Source: Ananas comosus
Taxonomy: Eukaryota > Streptophyta > Magnoliopsida > Poales > Bromeliaceae
Direction: 5' to 3'
Assembly: GCF_001540865.1 (NCBI RefSeq)
Contig: NC_033627.1
Location: 13,205,153-13,269,152 of the forward strand
Length of the DNA: 64,000 nucleotides
The translations under genes were made by a program, and so were the position numbers. Shown piece after piece: positions 52,601 to 63,120 of this stretch. Position 1 is the first letter of the stretch, and the number at the start of each line of letters is the position of its first letter. The notes beneath the pieces are model-generated. The model was not told the DNA's origin. It worked only from the letters and a program-made list of their open reading frames with translations, and made no database searches.

Positions 52601-54058
52601 TTAATGCATGCACATGATATTATTTTGCTCTACTTAATTTCTATCAGGCTAATAATCATTACTAATTAAGCTGGGAATTTTTTGACTCTTAAATTGACAG
52701 ATTAAATGATTTTTGTCAATTTGGATCTTTAGATTCCAAGTGTATAGTATTTGGATTTTAAAGATAAATGAAATTTGATTTATCATATTCAGCTGGTTAT
52801 CTACAAAAAGCACATAAAGAATCTCAAAGATTACAGCAATTCGATTTTTTTGAAAAAAAATGAAAATTTTTTGAAATTACATTCGACTCTAGTTTGTAAT
52901 TTTTTTCAAGATTATGGTCCGAAGAGCTGAAACCGAAACTATTGGGCCAATATTATTTTTGAGAAACTATTGGGCCAATATTAGGCAGGAGTTTATGTGT
53001 AGATGAAGGCTCTTGTCGCAAGCATGTTAGGCCCACCCAGACCCATCAGTGAATTTCTGAAACAATCTTTCTTAATTTTATTGGGCCCAATAAGCCCATA
53101 CGTAAGATCATTGTCAAAGTGGATCAGAACTGGTCCACCATTTTTTATTTTTTTTTGGGGGTGTAAGAAACAATGAATATGTGCACTAAAACTTAGGAAT
53201 TTAAAGTAGTCCAGAAGGAATATAAAGTAGTCCAGAGTAGCAGAACAAAAAGTTGGTTTGAGTAAGGATATAAATCAATTGCTAAATGATCTTAAAAATT
53301 TCAAATTTCTTTTGGAACATTTTCAGTTTTTGATTTTGTACAAATGAAAGTGAGGATAAGGAACAAACAAAGGAGAAAATGCAAATCGCTTTCCAACTTG
53401 CTGAGTCCACTTAATATTTGGTCAGAGTCAATTGATAAATTGGTGGGCTGTGTTCCTTAAACATCTGATAACCGTGAAAAAATGGCAAGTTTTCACACTT
53501 TAGGCCTATTTTTAGGTTGGATTTGGTCATTTCAACCTAAACTATAAAAATCTCACCATAGACCTTAGCCTATGTGATAGATGCTGTATTCATCCTTTGA
53601 ATTATGCAAGTTGCTGTGTTCAAATAAGAACATGACTCATATCCGTCCAATTTAATCTGTGTGTAAATTGGTAAATTAACTATGATGGCAAAATTGTCTG
53701 AGGAGGAAAACTAACTAATCACTACCAATACGTGCAACCCAAAATGGGACATTGATATTTTTTTTGTTGAAAAAAAATTACAAATGTTCTCAAATGAGTA
53801 AAAAAAAGTAACCATGTAGGTATTATAGAGGCTATTACTGTGGTCAAAACTCAAAAGTCATGAACACAATATAATTGAGTATCATCAATTATCAAAACCA
53901 TCCATACGTAAGTCAAATTTCACGAAGATAGCATGCGGTACCTCTTCACAACATTTATATGAAATTCTTACAACCAACCATCCATTCACCTACAGATAAC
54001 ATTATATAAATCAATCGAAAACACTAATTTTTCATATTAAATATTATAACTAGTTATT
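52601..54058. other. AT-rich spacer
   Basis: No gene is seen. A short direct repeat ACTATTGGGCCAATATTA occurs twice at about 52938-52982. Confidence 0.45.
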
Positions 54059-54180
54059 GACTGTCCCTAACATAAATAGAAAAAGACTCGGTGGTTGGTA
54101 CTGGAAATCTCAAATTTAAAGTTTATATGCTACCTTGGAGTTGTTTAGAATTTAGAATATAGGATTAGCATGCTACCTTT
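54059..54180 (+). mobile_element. SINE copy h (decayed, plus strand)
   Basis: Begins GACTGTCCCTAACATAAATAG, then ACTCGGTGGTTGGTACTGGA. The middle is degenerate and it ends near TAGCATGCTACC. Confidence 0.55.
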
Positions 54181-54254
54181 CTTTTTCTTTTTCGGAAAAA
54201 AAAAAAACTATTACAACTAGTTTCTTTTTGCATAAAATATTATTACAAAACAAT

Positions 54255-54950
54255 AAAAACATTTGGCGTAATAATTGCAAAAAAAAAGTCTAAATCTAAA
54301 AAAAAGTTTAGTATCATCATTTCTGTATATTAATTAGGCTACGAAATTGATATATGTTTATGAAAATATAATAATGCAAAGAAAATGAAATTAGCATAAA
54401 AAATAAGAAAATACTATTGAAATTTAGAATTTAGGATAGTGTGGTTTGGAATTTAGAATTTAGGATAACATATGCTTATATAGTCTGAAAAATTAATAGT
54501 TTTACCCATGAATAAGATATAACATTTGGTACAATAATTGCAAAAAAAAAAAAAATCTAAGTCTAAAAAAAAGTACTATGGTCATTTATGGATATCAATC
54601 AGCCTACGAAATTGATATATGTCTATGAAAATATAATAATGCAAGGAAAATAAAATTAGTAGGAAAAATAAGAAAAAATATACTGAAACTTGATCAATAA
54701 AAAAAAGTGCTTTAGATTTTATAATTTAGAATTTAAAATTTGGGGTAGCATATGCTTATATAGTCTGAAAAATTAATTTACCCATAAATAAAATATAACA
54801 TTTGGTATAGTAATTGAAAAAGAATGTCTAAGTCTAAAAAAAAAAGTACTATCGTCATTTTTGGATATCAATTAGGCTAAGAAATTGTAAAATAAATAAA
54901 ATTAACAGAAAAAAAATAAAAAAGAATATACTGAAACTTGATAATATAGC
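54255..54950. repeat. Tandem repeat, about 265-bp unit, 2.7 copies
   Basis: AATTGCAAAAAAAAA followed by TCTAARTCTAAAAAAAAG begins near 54270, 54535 and 54810. Each unit continues with GGATATCAATYAGGCTACGA, GAAAATATAATAATGCAA and CATATGCTTATATAGTCTGA. Copies have diverged by substitutions and small indels. Confidence 0.8.
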
Positions 54951-55219
54951 ATCCTAACTGATATTTGTAATACACTTGCTAGCAGAGGACTCGGAGAGAA
55001 GAGAAAAACCTGACGTGATAATACGTTTCGGACAAGGACGAGCTAGTCACGAATGGGCTTTCAGGACGACGAGTGGGCTTATTGGAGTGTTCGGAGCGTT
55101 AGAGATTCAAGAAGGAAGGCAATCAAGCTGAATCAAGTTGTTACTACATCTGATAATTCAAGTATGTATAATTTTTTGCAGGAGAAGGAAAGGTTATTGT
55201 AAAGTCTACAAGTCTTCCT

Positions 55220-57962
55220 TGACATACGATCGGATGACACTGAATTTGAGGTACAATTAGCTTTCACTAATGTTGATGTTTGTGATTATTAATTAATTTT
55301 CATAATTTAAGAATAATGTTATATTTTTAAAGGACTGGTTTGCTAGTGACTCTATTTCATCATTATCATTTTGCTATTTGTGAGGCCTATTAAATTGTTA
55401 TGAGTATAATAATACTGAAAGCAGATTTAGTTATCTCGGTGCGTGTTTATTATTTAATTATAATTTTAATCTAATTATTTTGTATTAATATTATTAATAT
55501 TTGTTTGTTTGTTTGGCAGGAAAGACACATATAAAAAGTATGCTAAAAAGTTTTACTATATTTTAAGTGTCTTTAAAATTATCAACTAGCTTTTTTTTTT
55601 ATGTATACAGGTGTACAAAGTAAACAGAAGCTTTCAATAAAAAAATCTACTATTTTCATTTTGATCTCAATAATATTCTTCTACGTTTCTAACTAATATT
55701 TATTATATCAAATTATAAATACACCGACTGTCCCTAGCGTAAGTGGCAAAAGGTTTGGTGGTTGGTACTCGAGGTACCAAGTTCAGCATGCTATCTATCT
55801 CTCCAAAAAATTATAAATATATTATATTTTTCTAATATAAATTTTTTAACTGTAGTTTGTTAGCATAATTTGTCAAAAAATTTATGTTAACAAAATATAA
55901 AACATGCTAGAAAATATGTCTAACAAACTGCAATTAGAAATGTATAAGAAAAAATATAAAGCATATTTTGTTAAGAAATTCATGTTACGAAAAAATATAA
56001 AGCATGTTAATGTTAATAAATTTATGTTAGAGCTATGCTTTTGAAAAAAAAATACATTTATGTTATATTTTGTTAAAAATAATGTTAAAAATTTTAATAA
56101 AAATATGCACAGCAAATAACAATTAAGAAATTTATGTTATTAAAAATATAAAACACTTACAATTTTGATATAATAAAATGTTAGATAGAAACGTAAAATA
56201 ACATCATTGAAATCAAAATAAAAAATGCCATATTTTTTTATCGAAAGCCTTCCATTTACTTTGTACACGTGTATACATAACAAAAAAAAAAAATTACTTG
56301 ATGATTTGAAAGAAACTTCAAATACAATAAAACTTTGTATTCAGATATATTTTTATTTTTGATACCTTTCATTAAAGCACCGTAAGTAAACTGTCAGATG
56401 ACGCTGGATTTGAGTTTCAATTAGTTTTCATTGATTTTAGTATTTGTGATTGTCAATTTATTTCATAAGTTAAGAATAATGTTATGTTTTCAAAGGACTG
56501 GTTTACTAGTGACTCTATTTCGTCATTATCGCTATACTGTTCGTGAGGCCTATAAAGTTGTTATCAGTGCAATACTACTAAAAGCAGACTTAGTTATATC
56601 GATGCGTGTTTATTATTTAATTATAATATTGATCGGATTATTTTGTACTAATATTATTAATATTTGCTTTTTTGTTTGGCAAGAATGTCACCGACTTGTA
56701 ATACATTTTACCTGCAATATCGAGATATCAATAGACCTCGCTTTTACCATTTTGAATTAAATTATGTAGAAAGCTTAATACAGATTAATATTTGTTTAGT
56801 ATTATATTGTGTGCGTAATTTCTTATATCTTTATTTTGTTTTGCAGGAAGTAAGTTAATACCTATTGTTATGCACACAGCACGAGTGTTTGTTATGTTTT
56901 CTCTCTATTTTATTATCATGCTTTCGGTATAGTTCAGCACCATTTTTTATAACACCCTTATTGTGTGCTATGTGTATAATGATAGGTATTAACTTCCTTC
57001 CTGAAAAATAAAATAAAGATATAAGAAATTACGCACATAATATAATACTAAACAAATATTAATCTATATTAAGCTTTCTACATATCTCGATGTTGTAGGT
57101 AAAATGCATTAAAAGTCGGTTACTTCCTGCCAAACAAACAAGCAAATATTAATAATATTAATATAAAATAATCCGATCAGCATTATAATTAAATAATAAA
57201 CACGCACCGATGTAACAAAATCCACTTTTAGTAGTATTTACATTCACTACAACTTTATAGGCCTCATGAGCAGTATCATGATAAGGACGAAATAAAGTCA
57301 CCAGCAAACCAGTGCTTTGAAAACATAACATTATTCTTAAATTATGAAAATAAATTAATAATCACAAATATCAACATCCATGAAAACTAATTGCACCTCA
57401 AATCTAGTATCATCCGATGGTTTGCTTATGGTGCTTCAGTGAAAGTCATCAAAAACACAAATATATATGAATAAAAAGTTTTATTATATTTAAAGTTTTT
57501 TTCAAATCACCAAGTCATTTTTTTTTATTCTGTATACAAGCGTACAAAGCAAACAAAAGATTTTTAATAAAAAATCTATTATTTCTGAGTGATGTTTTTT
57601 ACTTTCCATCTGACATTTTATGTTGTCAAAATGTAAATGCTTTTTATTTTTTCTAACATTAATTTTTTAACTGTTGTTTGCTGCGCATATTTTATCTTAA
57701 ATTTTTTAATATTATTTCTTAACAAAATATAAAAGCATATTTTTTTTCTTTTACGGAGGTATAGCTCTAACATGAATTTCTTAACATATTATATATTTTT
57801 TTCTTAACATGAATNATATATATATATTTTACATTATTAACTTAATTTAGTCCATATTTTCTACCATACTTTATATTTTATCAACATAAATTTTTCAATA
57901 AAATATGCTAACAAACTACAGTTAAGAAATTTATGTTAGAAAAAATATAATGCATTTACAAT
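55220..57962. repeat. Large inverted-repeat complex
   Basis: Two modules recur. X1 contains AAGAATAATGTTATGTTTTC, GTGTTTATTATTTAATTATA and TTGTTTGGCA. X2 contains the reverse of GTACACGTGTATACATAAC. The right half (about 56960-57962) is the reverse complement of the left half (about 55805-56900), giving arms of roughly 1 kb around a short centre. An extra direct copy of X1-X2 lies at 55220-55720. The stretch 56431-56760 is open but looks like chance inside repeats. It may be a foldback or MULE-type element. Confidence 0.75.
55727..55806 (+). mobile_element. SINE copy i (internally deleted)
   Basis: Head GACTGTCCCTAGCGTAAGTGG joined to the tail CAGCATGCTATCTATCTCTC with the middle missing. 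AAATTATAAATA flanks it on both sides as target-site duplication. It is inserted inside the inverted-repeat complex. Confidence 0.75.
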
Positions 57963-58024
57963 TCTCCCATTTAGGTGGCTTCATAGAAAAATTAAGAAAA
58001 ATATATCTGAAAATAAATGTAATA

Positions 58025-59110
58025 TATATTAATTGCTTTAGGATAGTTACAAGTATTCAATTATCTACTTCTAAATTTAGTTGATAACAAAATTGCTTAT
58101 TCCACATCCCAAAATGCTTTCATGAGCAAAATTATCAATCTGCTATCAAAAAAATGTATTAAAAAAATTAAAACAAATAAATGTTATTAATGATAAGAAC
58201 TATACTTCCATACAATAATTATCTATGATTAATTAATAAAGGATATAGTCAATATACTATACTTCCATACAATAATTAATAAAGGATATAGTCAACATTT
58301 TATTGAGAAAATAGACTAGTCAAGTTACCAGCTTAATTAATTAAAAAGAATAATTCTGGAATGTTATTTGAGCATCATCATTATTTTCTTTAAAGTTTGT
58401 TTTATTTTTATATATAAAACATTTGCTAGAGAAACAATTATAGTCTTATTCCATTACCGTAATTAGATTTGCAATTGGGATCTAAATTTGAACTAAAAAA
58501 TTAAAGTTATGATTAAAATTTTAAAATAATAGTAAGAAACTTTAAAAACAATAAAACTTTTATTTAGATGTTTATGTTTTTGATGCCTTTTGTTGAAGCA
58601 GTGTGAGCAAACAATGGAACGACACTCTAGATAGAAAAAAGACCTATGTTTTCTCATGACCGGAACAAATCTCTCTTAATTAATTTTTTAGAATGATTAT
58701 TGATGTATGATGATCTATTTCTAAATTTAGTCGAGAGATAACAGAGTTAGTTCTTCCGCATCTCAAAATGCTTGTGTGAGAAAAACTACCAATCTGCTAT
58801 CAAAAAGTTGTATTAGAAAAATTGACAAAAAAAAAAGTTTAATAATAAAAGCTATGCTTCTATACAATAATTATCTCTAACCCTATCTGTAAAGTAACAA
58901 AGACTATAGCCAACATTTTCTCAAAAAAAAAAAAAAAAAAAACTATAGCCAACATTTTGTTGAGAAAATCGGCTTGTCAAATTGCTAACCTAACTAATTA
59001 AAAAGAGTAATAATAATTTTGGCATGGTATTTGAGCATTATTATTATTTTCTTTTGGGCATTTTAAAGTTTGTTTTATTTTAATATATAGAGAATTTGCT
59101 AAAAAAACAG
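58025..59110. repeat. Diverged tandem duplication, about 670-bp period
   Basis: Two copies (about 58025-58440 and 58700-59110) share TCTAAATTTAGT, CAATCTGCTATCAAAAA, CATACAATAATTATCT and CAACATTTTRTTGAGAAAAT in the same order. A roughly 120-base stretch related to the X2 module of the preceding complex lies between them. Confidence 0.7.
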
Positions 59111-60705
59111 AGTATAGATGTTAATCATATTAAGTATACTAAAATGTATAATTGGGCTAAATTGTTTAATTAAATTTAAACTTAATTTGTTAATATTTCA
59201 ACTAATTTATGCTATTCTTGGGTTGGACTATTCCAGCTAGTTTTCAGAGGACATAAACATCTCGTTAAGGTGTTATTTGTTAAAATTAAAAAAAGACCCT
59301 CATATAGAGTTTGAATAAGTTATTTAAAGATTTTTATGTATTTTGAGCGAGTTATGAGGTCCCGAAATTGAGACTTTCATTCTAATCCGAGAATAGAGCA
59401 ATATAGTGGAAGTGGTGGATTTGAATAAGTTTAAGTCATTTAAAAATAAGATAAAAATAAAAGATTAATAGAGATACTCATTGTATGTTTGTTAGGTACT
59501 CTGTACACACAAACCGGAGCTTCCACCGCTGAACCTTCCACATCTTAGATCGGTTTTTTCTTATTTTGAGGTGGAATCTCTATCTATTGATGATGAATTT
59601 TATCGGTCCTCTTTAGTATCAAACATGCATGTATATTATTATTGAATGTTCATAATTCTTATTGCTTGTTTTGTTATTGTTCTAAAAATTCATGCCCTTG
59701 TGTTGCAATGAGATTTGATCTTATGCTCTAGTATGTTTCTTGTTATCATATTATACTAGTAGATGGTATGCATTTGTATTGGAAGATAATATAATTTTAG
59801 TTATTTATCTATTCCAATTACGCTATATTAGAACTATGTATTATACAAACTTGCTATTTGTTAAGTTAAGAGCATAACCCATATTAAAGTTTTATTTATG
59901 TTTAAATAAAACGGTATTATAGTAACCAATTTATATTAGTCAATTTTGAATGTTTATAATTTTTGAATTGTTTGTAAAAATTTATAATATTATGAGGATG
60001 TTGATATTAACGTCGGATATATTTAATCTTTCAATCTTAAATTATATGATGGGTCTGTAGCTGTTACACCTCTGTGGTGCTTCCGCTATCGGGGTGCTGT
60101 AGATTAAGTAATTTAAATTTAAATTTTAAATTTAAATAAAATTTAAATTCGTAACTTGAAAAAAATTGAAATTAAAATTAAAATTTTAAAATTGCTATTC
60201 ACAATGCAACCTGAAAAAAAAAAAGAAATCTAATTCAAATTCACATTGAAGTAAAAAAGTTTGGAGAAAAATGTGTTTGAGAACTAAACTTTGTAAAAAT
60301 AAATCTACAAGTTTAAAAGTTTATAGGGATAAAATTGAAATTATCTCTCACTTGAAATAAAATTTTCTTTATTAGTTATTTTTTAATTTCTGAAAAGCCC
60401 CTAGCTCGGGGTACCGGGTGATTGGTATCATTTGTAGAATAGCAAGTCATGGGGTTGGTTGCACCAATAAATCTTTTTCATTCATAGTTTGAAAATTAAT
60501 GGTCAAGATTAGAATGAGATATTCGTACATTGCTCTAATAATAATACTTTTTCATTACTAACAATATATTTGTAAATTACCTTTAGATGTCATATTTTCT
60601 CTCTATTTTATTATAGATATTATTGATGTAGATAATATGTGAATGCTACAATCTTTCGCTATGGCATCTATTTTGTGGGAGTCAAACTTTATACTAGTTA
60701 TTAGT
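59111..60705. other. AT-rich spacer
   Basis: No gene, RNA gene or well-formed repeat was recognised. Short runs of AAATTTAAATTT occur near 60110-60190. Confidence 0.4.
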
Positions 60706-60708
60706 TTT

Positions 60709-60851
60709 AGAGAGATAGGTAGCATGCTACCCGCTTTGTTTATTTCATTTAGAAATAAACTTAACTGAAAATGTGAATCAACTAAGATTCGAACTTGGGT
60801 CGCGGATACCAATCACCAAGCCCTTTGCCTATTGCTCTAGGGACAGTCGGT
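60709..60851 (-). mobile_element. SINE copy j (minus strand), one of the best-preserved copies
   Basis: On the minus strand it shows ACCGACTGTCCCTAGAGC, GGCTTGGTGATTGGTATCC, the B-box-like AAGTTCGAATCTTAG, the stem GTTTATTTC/GAAATAAAC and the tail GCGGGTAGCATGCTACC. The imperfect duplication ATACTAGTTATTA / ATACTAGCTATTA flanks it (60690-60702, 60853-60865). Confidence 0.85.
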
Positions 60852-61106
60852 GATACTAGCTATTATTGATATAGAAAACATGTGAATGCTACAATCTTTC
60901 GCAATGACATCTATTTTGTAGGAGTGGAACTTTGATGCTACGTGAACCCTATGGATCGAGTAGATTTTATTTTGTCTTGATATGTCTGAACCTACGAACA
61001 TTGATAATATGTCAAATCAATAAAACATTTTATAATAATTTAACCTTTTCTTTCTTTCTATTTTTATTCTCATAGTGTGTACAAAATCACTGGCTGCAGA
61101 AAGCTA

Positions 61107-61900
61107 GGGGTGTGTTTGAATCGAGGTCGGAATCGGTATCAAAATCGGAATGAGAATAAGCTAGAAACGGAATCGAAATAATTCATTACCTTATTTTGTG
61201 TGGTTCGCCACCTGAATCAGAATCAAAATGAACCATTCCTATTGTCCGTGTTTGGTTCAGATAAATATTAGAAACGTAATCAAATTAATATGTCAATTTT
61301 ATCTTTATAATATAATTGTTTAAATTCAAACTAAAAATTAAATACTAAAAATGTAAAAATTTTAAAATGATGTCAAAATTTTAAATATATATATTTTTAA
61401 AAAAATAAAATTTGAAATTGAATGGATAAATCAAAATATAAAACTAAAATTTGATTTATTCAAATTCAAACTTAAAATTATAATTTAAATTTCAATTTGA
61501 ATCCATAAATTTAATTTAAATTTTAAATAAAATTTGAATAAACTTTAGATTTAAATTAAATTTAAATTTAAATTCAAATTTATAAATTAGATTTGAAATG
61601 CTTGATTGAATTTTAATTTTTAATTTAAGTTCAAATTAAAATTAAAATTTATAAATATAATTTTTAAACTTAAACTTATATTTTAATTAAAAAGTTAAAT
61701 TTAATCCAAACAAATCCATTCCGCCCGGTTACAATTTCTAATCCGGCCTCATAGGCCGGATTAGAAGAAGAAATAATTGGGGGATTCCCATTCACCCGAA
61801 AATCGGAATCGAAATAAAAATCTTGCATCGAAATACGAAAAACGGATTCATCTATTCTGATTCCGATTCTAGAGTAAAAAATGGGCAAACCAAACACGCC
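61107..61900. mobile_element. Second Harbinger-like element (794 bp, CTA duplication)
   Basis: Left end GGGGTGTGTTTGAATCGAGG and reversed right end GGCGTGTTTGGTTTGCCC form short imperfect inverted repeats. CTA flanks the element at 61104-61106 and 61901-61903. The interior is AT-rich with repeated AAATTTAAATT and CGGAATC-type stretches near both ends. No transposase is present. Confidence 0.6.
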
Positions 61901-62365
61901 CTAGATGTACACACAAATATCTTATTCGAGAAGAGTCTATTTTAATATGTGAATGTTTTATTAAGCATAGTTTTTATTTACTCAAAAATTTATATTATTT
62001 GATGGTCAGAAAGTATAATGAAATGTGTCCTATTTGGCTGTTGAGCAAGAGGAGATCCATCCTAGTGTATATATATATGGCCGGATGCCCATCCTAGTAA
62101 TTTACAAGGCAAAGAACAAATTCTAACAACTAATCTAATTTTTTTTAAAAAAATGTAAATTACAGAGTAAAAAATGTAGTAACTTACAACATTAACTAAA
62201 AGTCAAACTCAAGCAACACAAAACTGGTAATCACAGCAGAAATCAGGATCCAAAAAGTATCAATTCATACAAAAGAAAGAATTATTGATTGTAAAGAGCA
62301 CTTCAAAAGTACTGTAGCAAAGGAACATAAAAATTCTCAGAACTACATGTATTAACTCACAATAA
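61901..62365. other. Spacer before the NLR3 upstream block
   Basis: No gene or repeat recognised. Confidence 0.4.
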
Positions 62366-63120
62366 ATTATTAATGTACTAACAGCCATAATGTGAAGGAT
62401 TTTGATTTGTCAATATATGTATTTTACAAGTGTCATATGAATACATTAACATATTAACAACCCAGCCGACCGTCCCTAGAGCAAGTGGCAAAGGGTTTGG
62501 TGGTTGGTATCCGAGACACAAGTTCGAATTCTAGTTGATTAACATTTTCAGCTACGTTTATTTTTAAATAAAATAAACGCAGCGAGTAGCGTGCTACCTA
62601 TCTCTAAAAAAAAAAAAAAACATATTAACAACCCATAAATTTAGCTTTTTGGGGGCCCCAAAGCAATTCTCTTTGTGTGAAGGAATTTCCAATAGATAGC
62701 TGATTCTTGTTTATCCACACAAAGCGTTCAACTTTCCACCGTCCAAAGCATTATTCTTTAGCTGATTCTTGTTTATCCACACAAAGCGTTCAACTTTCCA
62801 CCGTCCGAAGCATTATTCTTTGTCATAATTTTTTCTGTAATAGTAAATGGAGAGAGAGACTAAATTGAAACAATTCAAGTGACCCTCACTCTCTTAGATT
62901 GTGATAGATGTTGACAGAGCAACAGAGAGAGCGTAAGTTCTTCTGAAAAAGAAAAAGAGACAGCGCAGTACAATAATTGGTGCTATTCAATTGATCAATA
63001 ATAGATGAGATGTATCCACACATACCATGAAATAGTTGCTATAGTTCTTAAATATTGTTATCTTCAGCAACTTATATATGCAGCTGAGTGAAAGAAGAAG
63101 GAGGAGGAAAGAGATCACTA
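62366..63120 (+). repeat. NLR3 upstream block, duplicate of the NLR1 upstream block
   Basis: Matches 40802-41362 with high identity up to the start codon. It differs by SINE copy k, by a tandem duplication of about 63 bp (about 62697-62822; GATTCTTGTTTATCCACACA occurs twice), and by small changes. Confidence 0.85.
62465..62618 (+). mobile_element. SINE copy k with 17-bp target-site duplication and a known empty site
   Basis: Full-length plus-strand copy: GCCGACCGTCCCTAGAGC head, A-box-like TAGAGCAAGTGGCAAAG, B-box-like AAGTTCGAATTCTAG, AAATAAAATAAACG, GTAGCGTGCTACCTATCTCT and poly(A). AACATATTAACAACCCA flanks it at 62448-62464 and 62619-62635. The paralogous stretch near 40876-40892 has one uninterrupted copy (AACATATTAACAACCC) and no SINE. 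Confidence 0.92.

Noticed and set aside
54255..54950. Regularly spaced repeats considered as a CRISPR-like array
   Set aside because: Units are 265 bp, diverged and contiguous, with no spacers; the genome is a plant nuclear one.
56431..56760. 109-codon hydrophobic frame in the inverted-repeat complex
   Set aside because: Hydrophobicity follows from AT-rich codons (Ile, Leu, Phe, Tyr). The other copies of the same module are not open, so no selection is evident.
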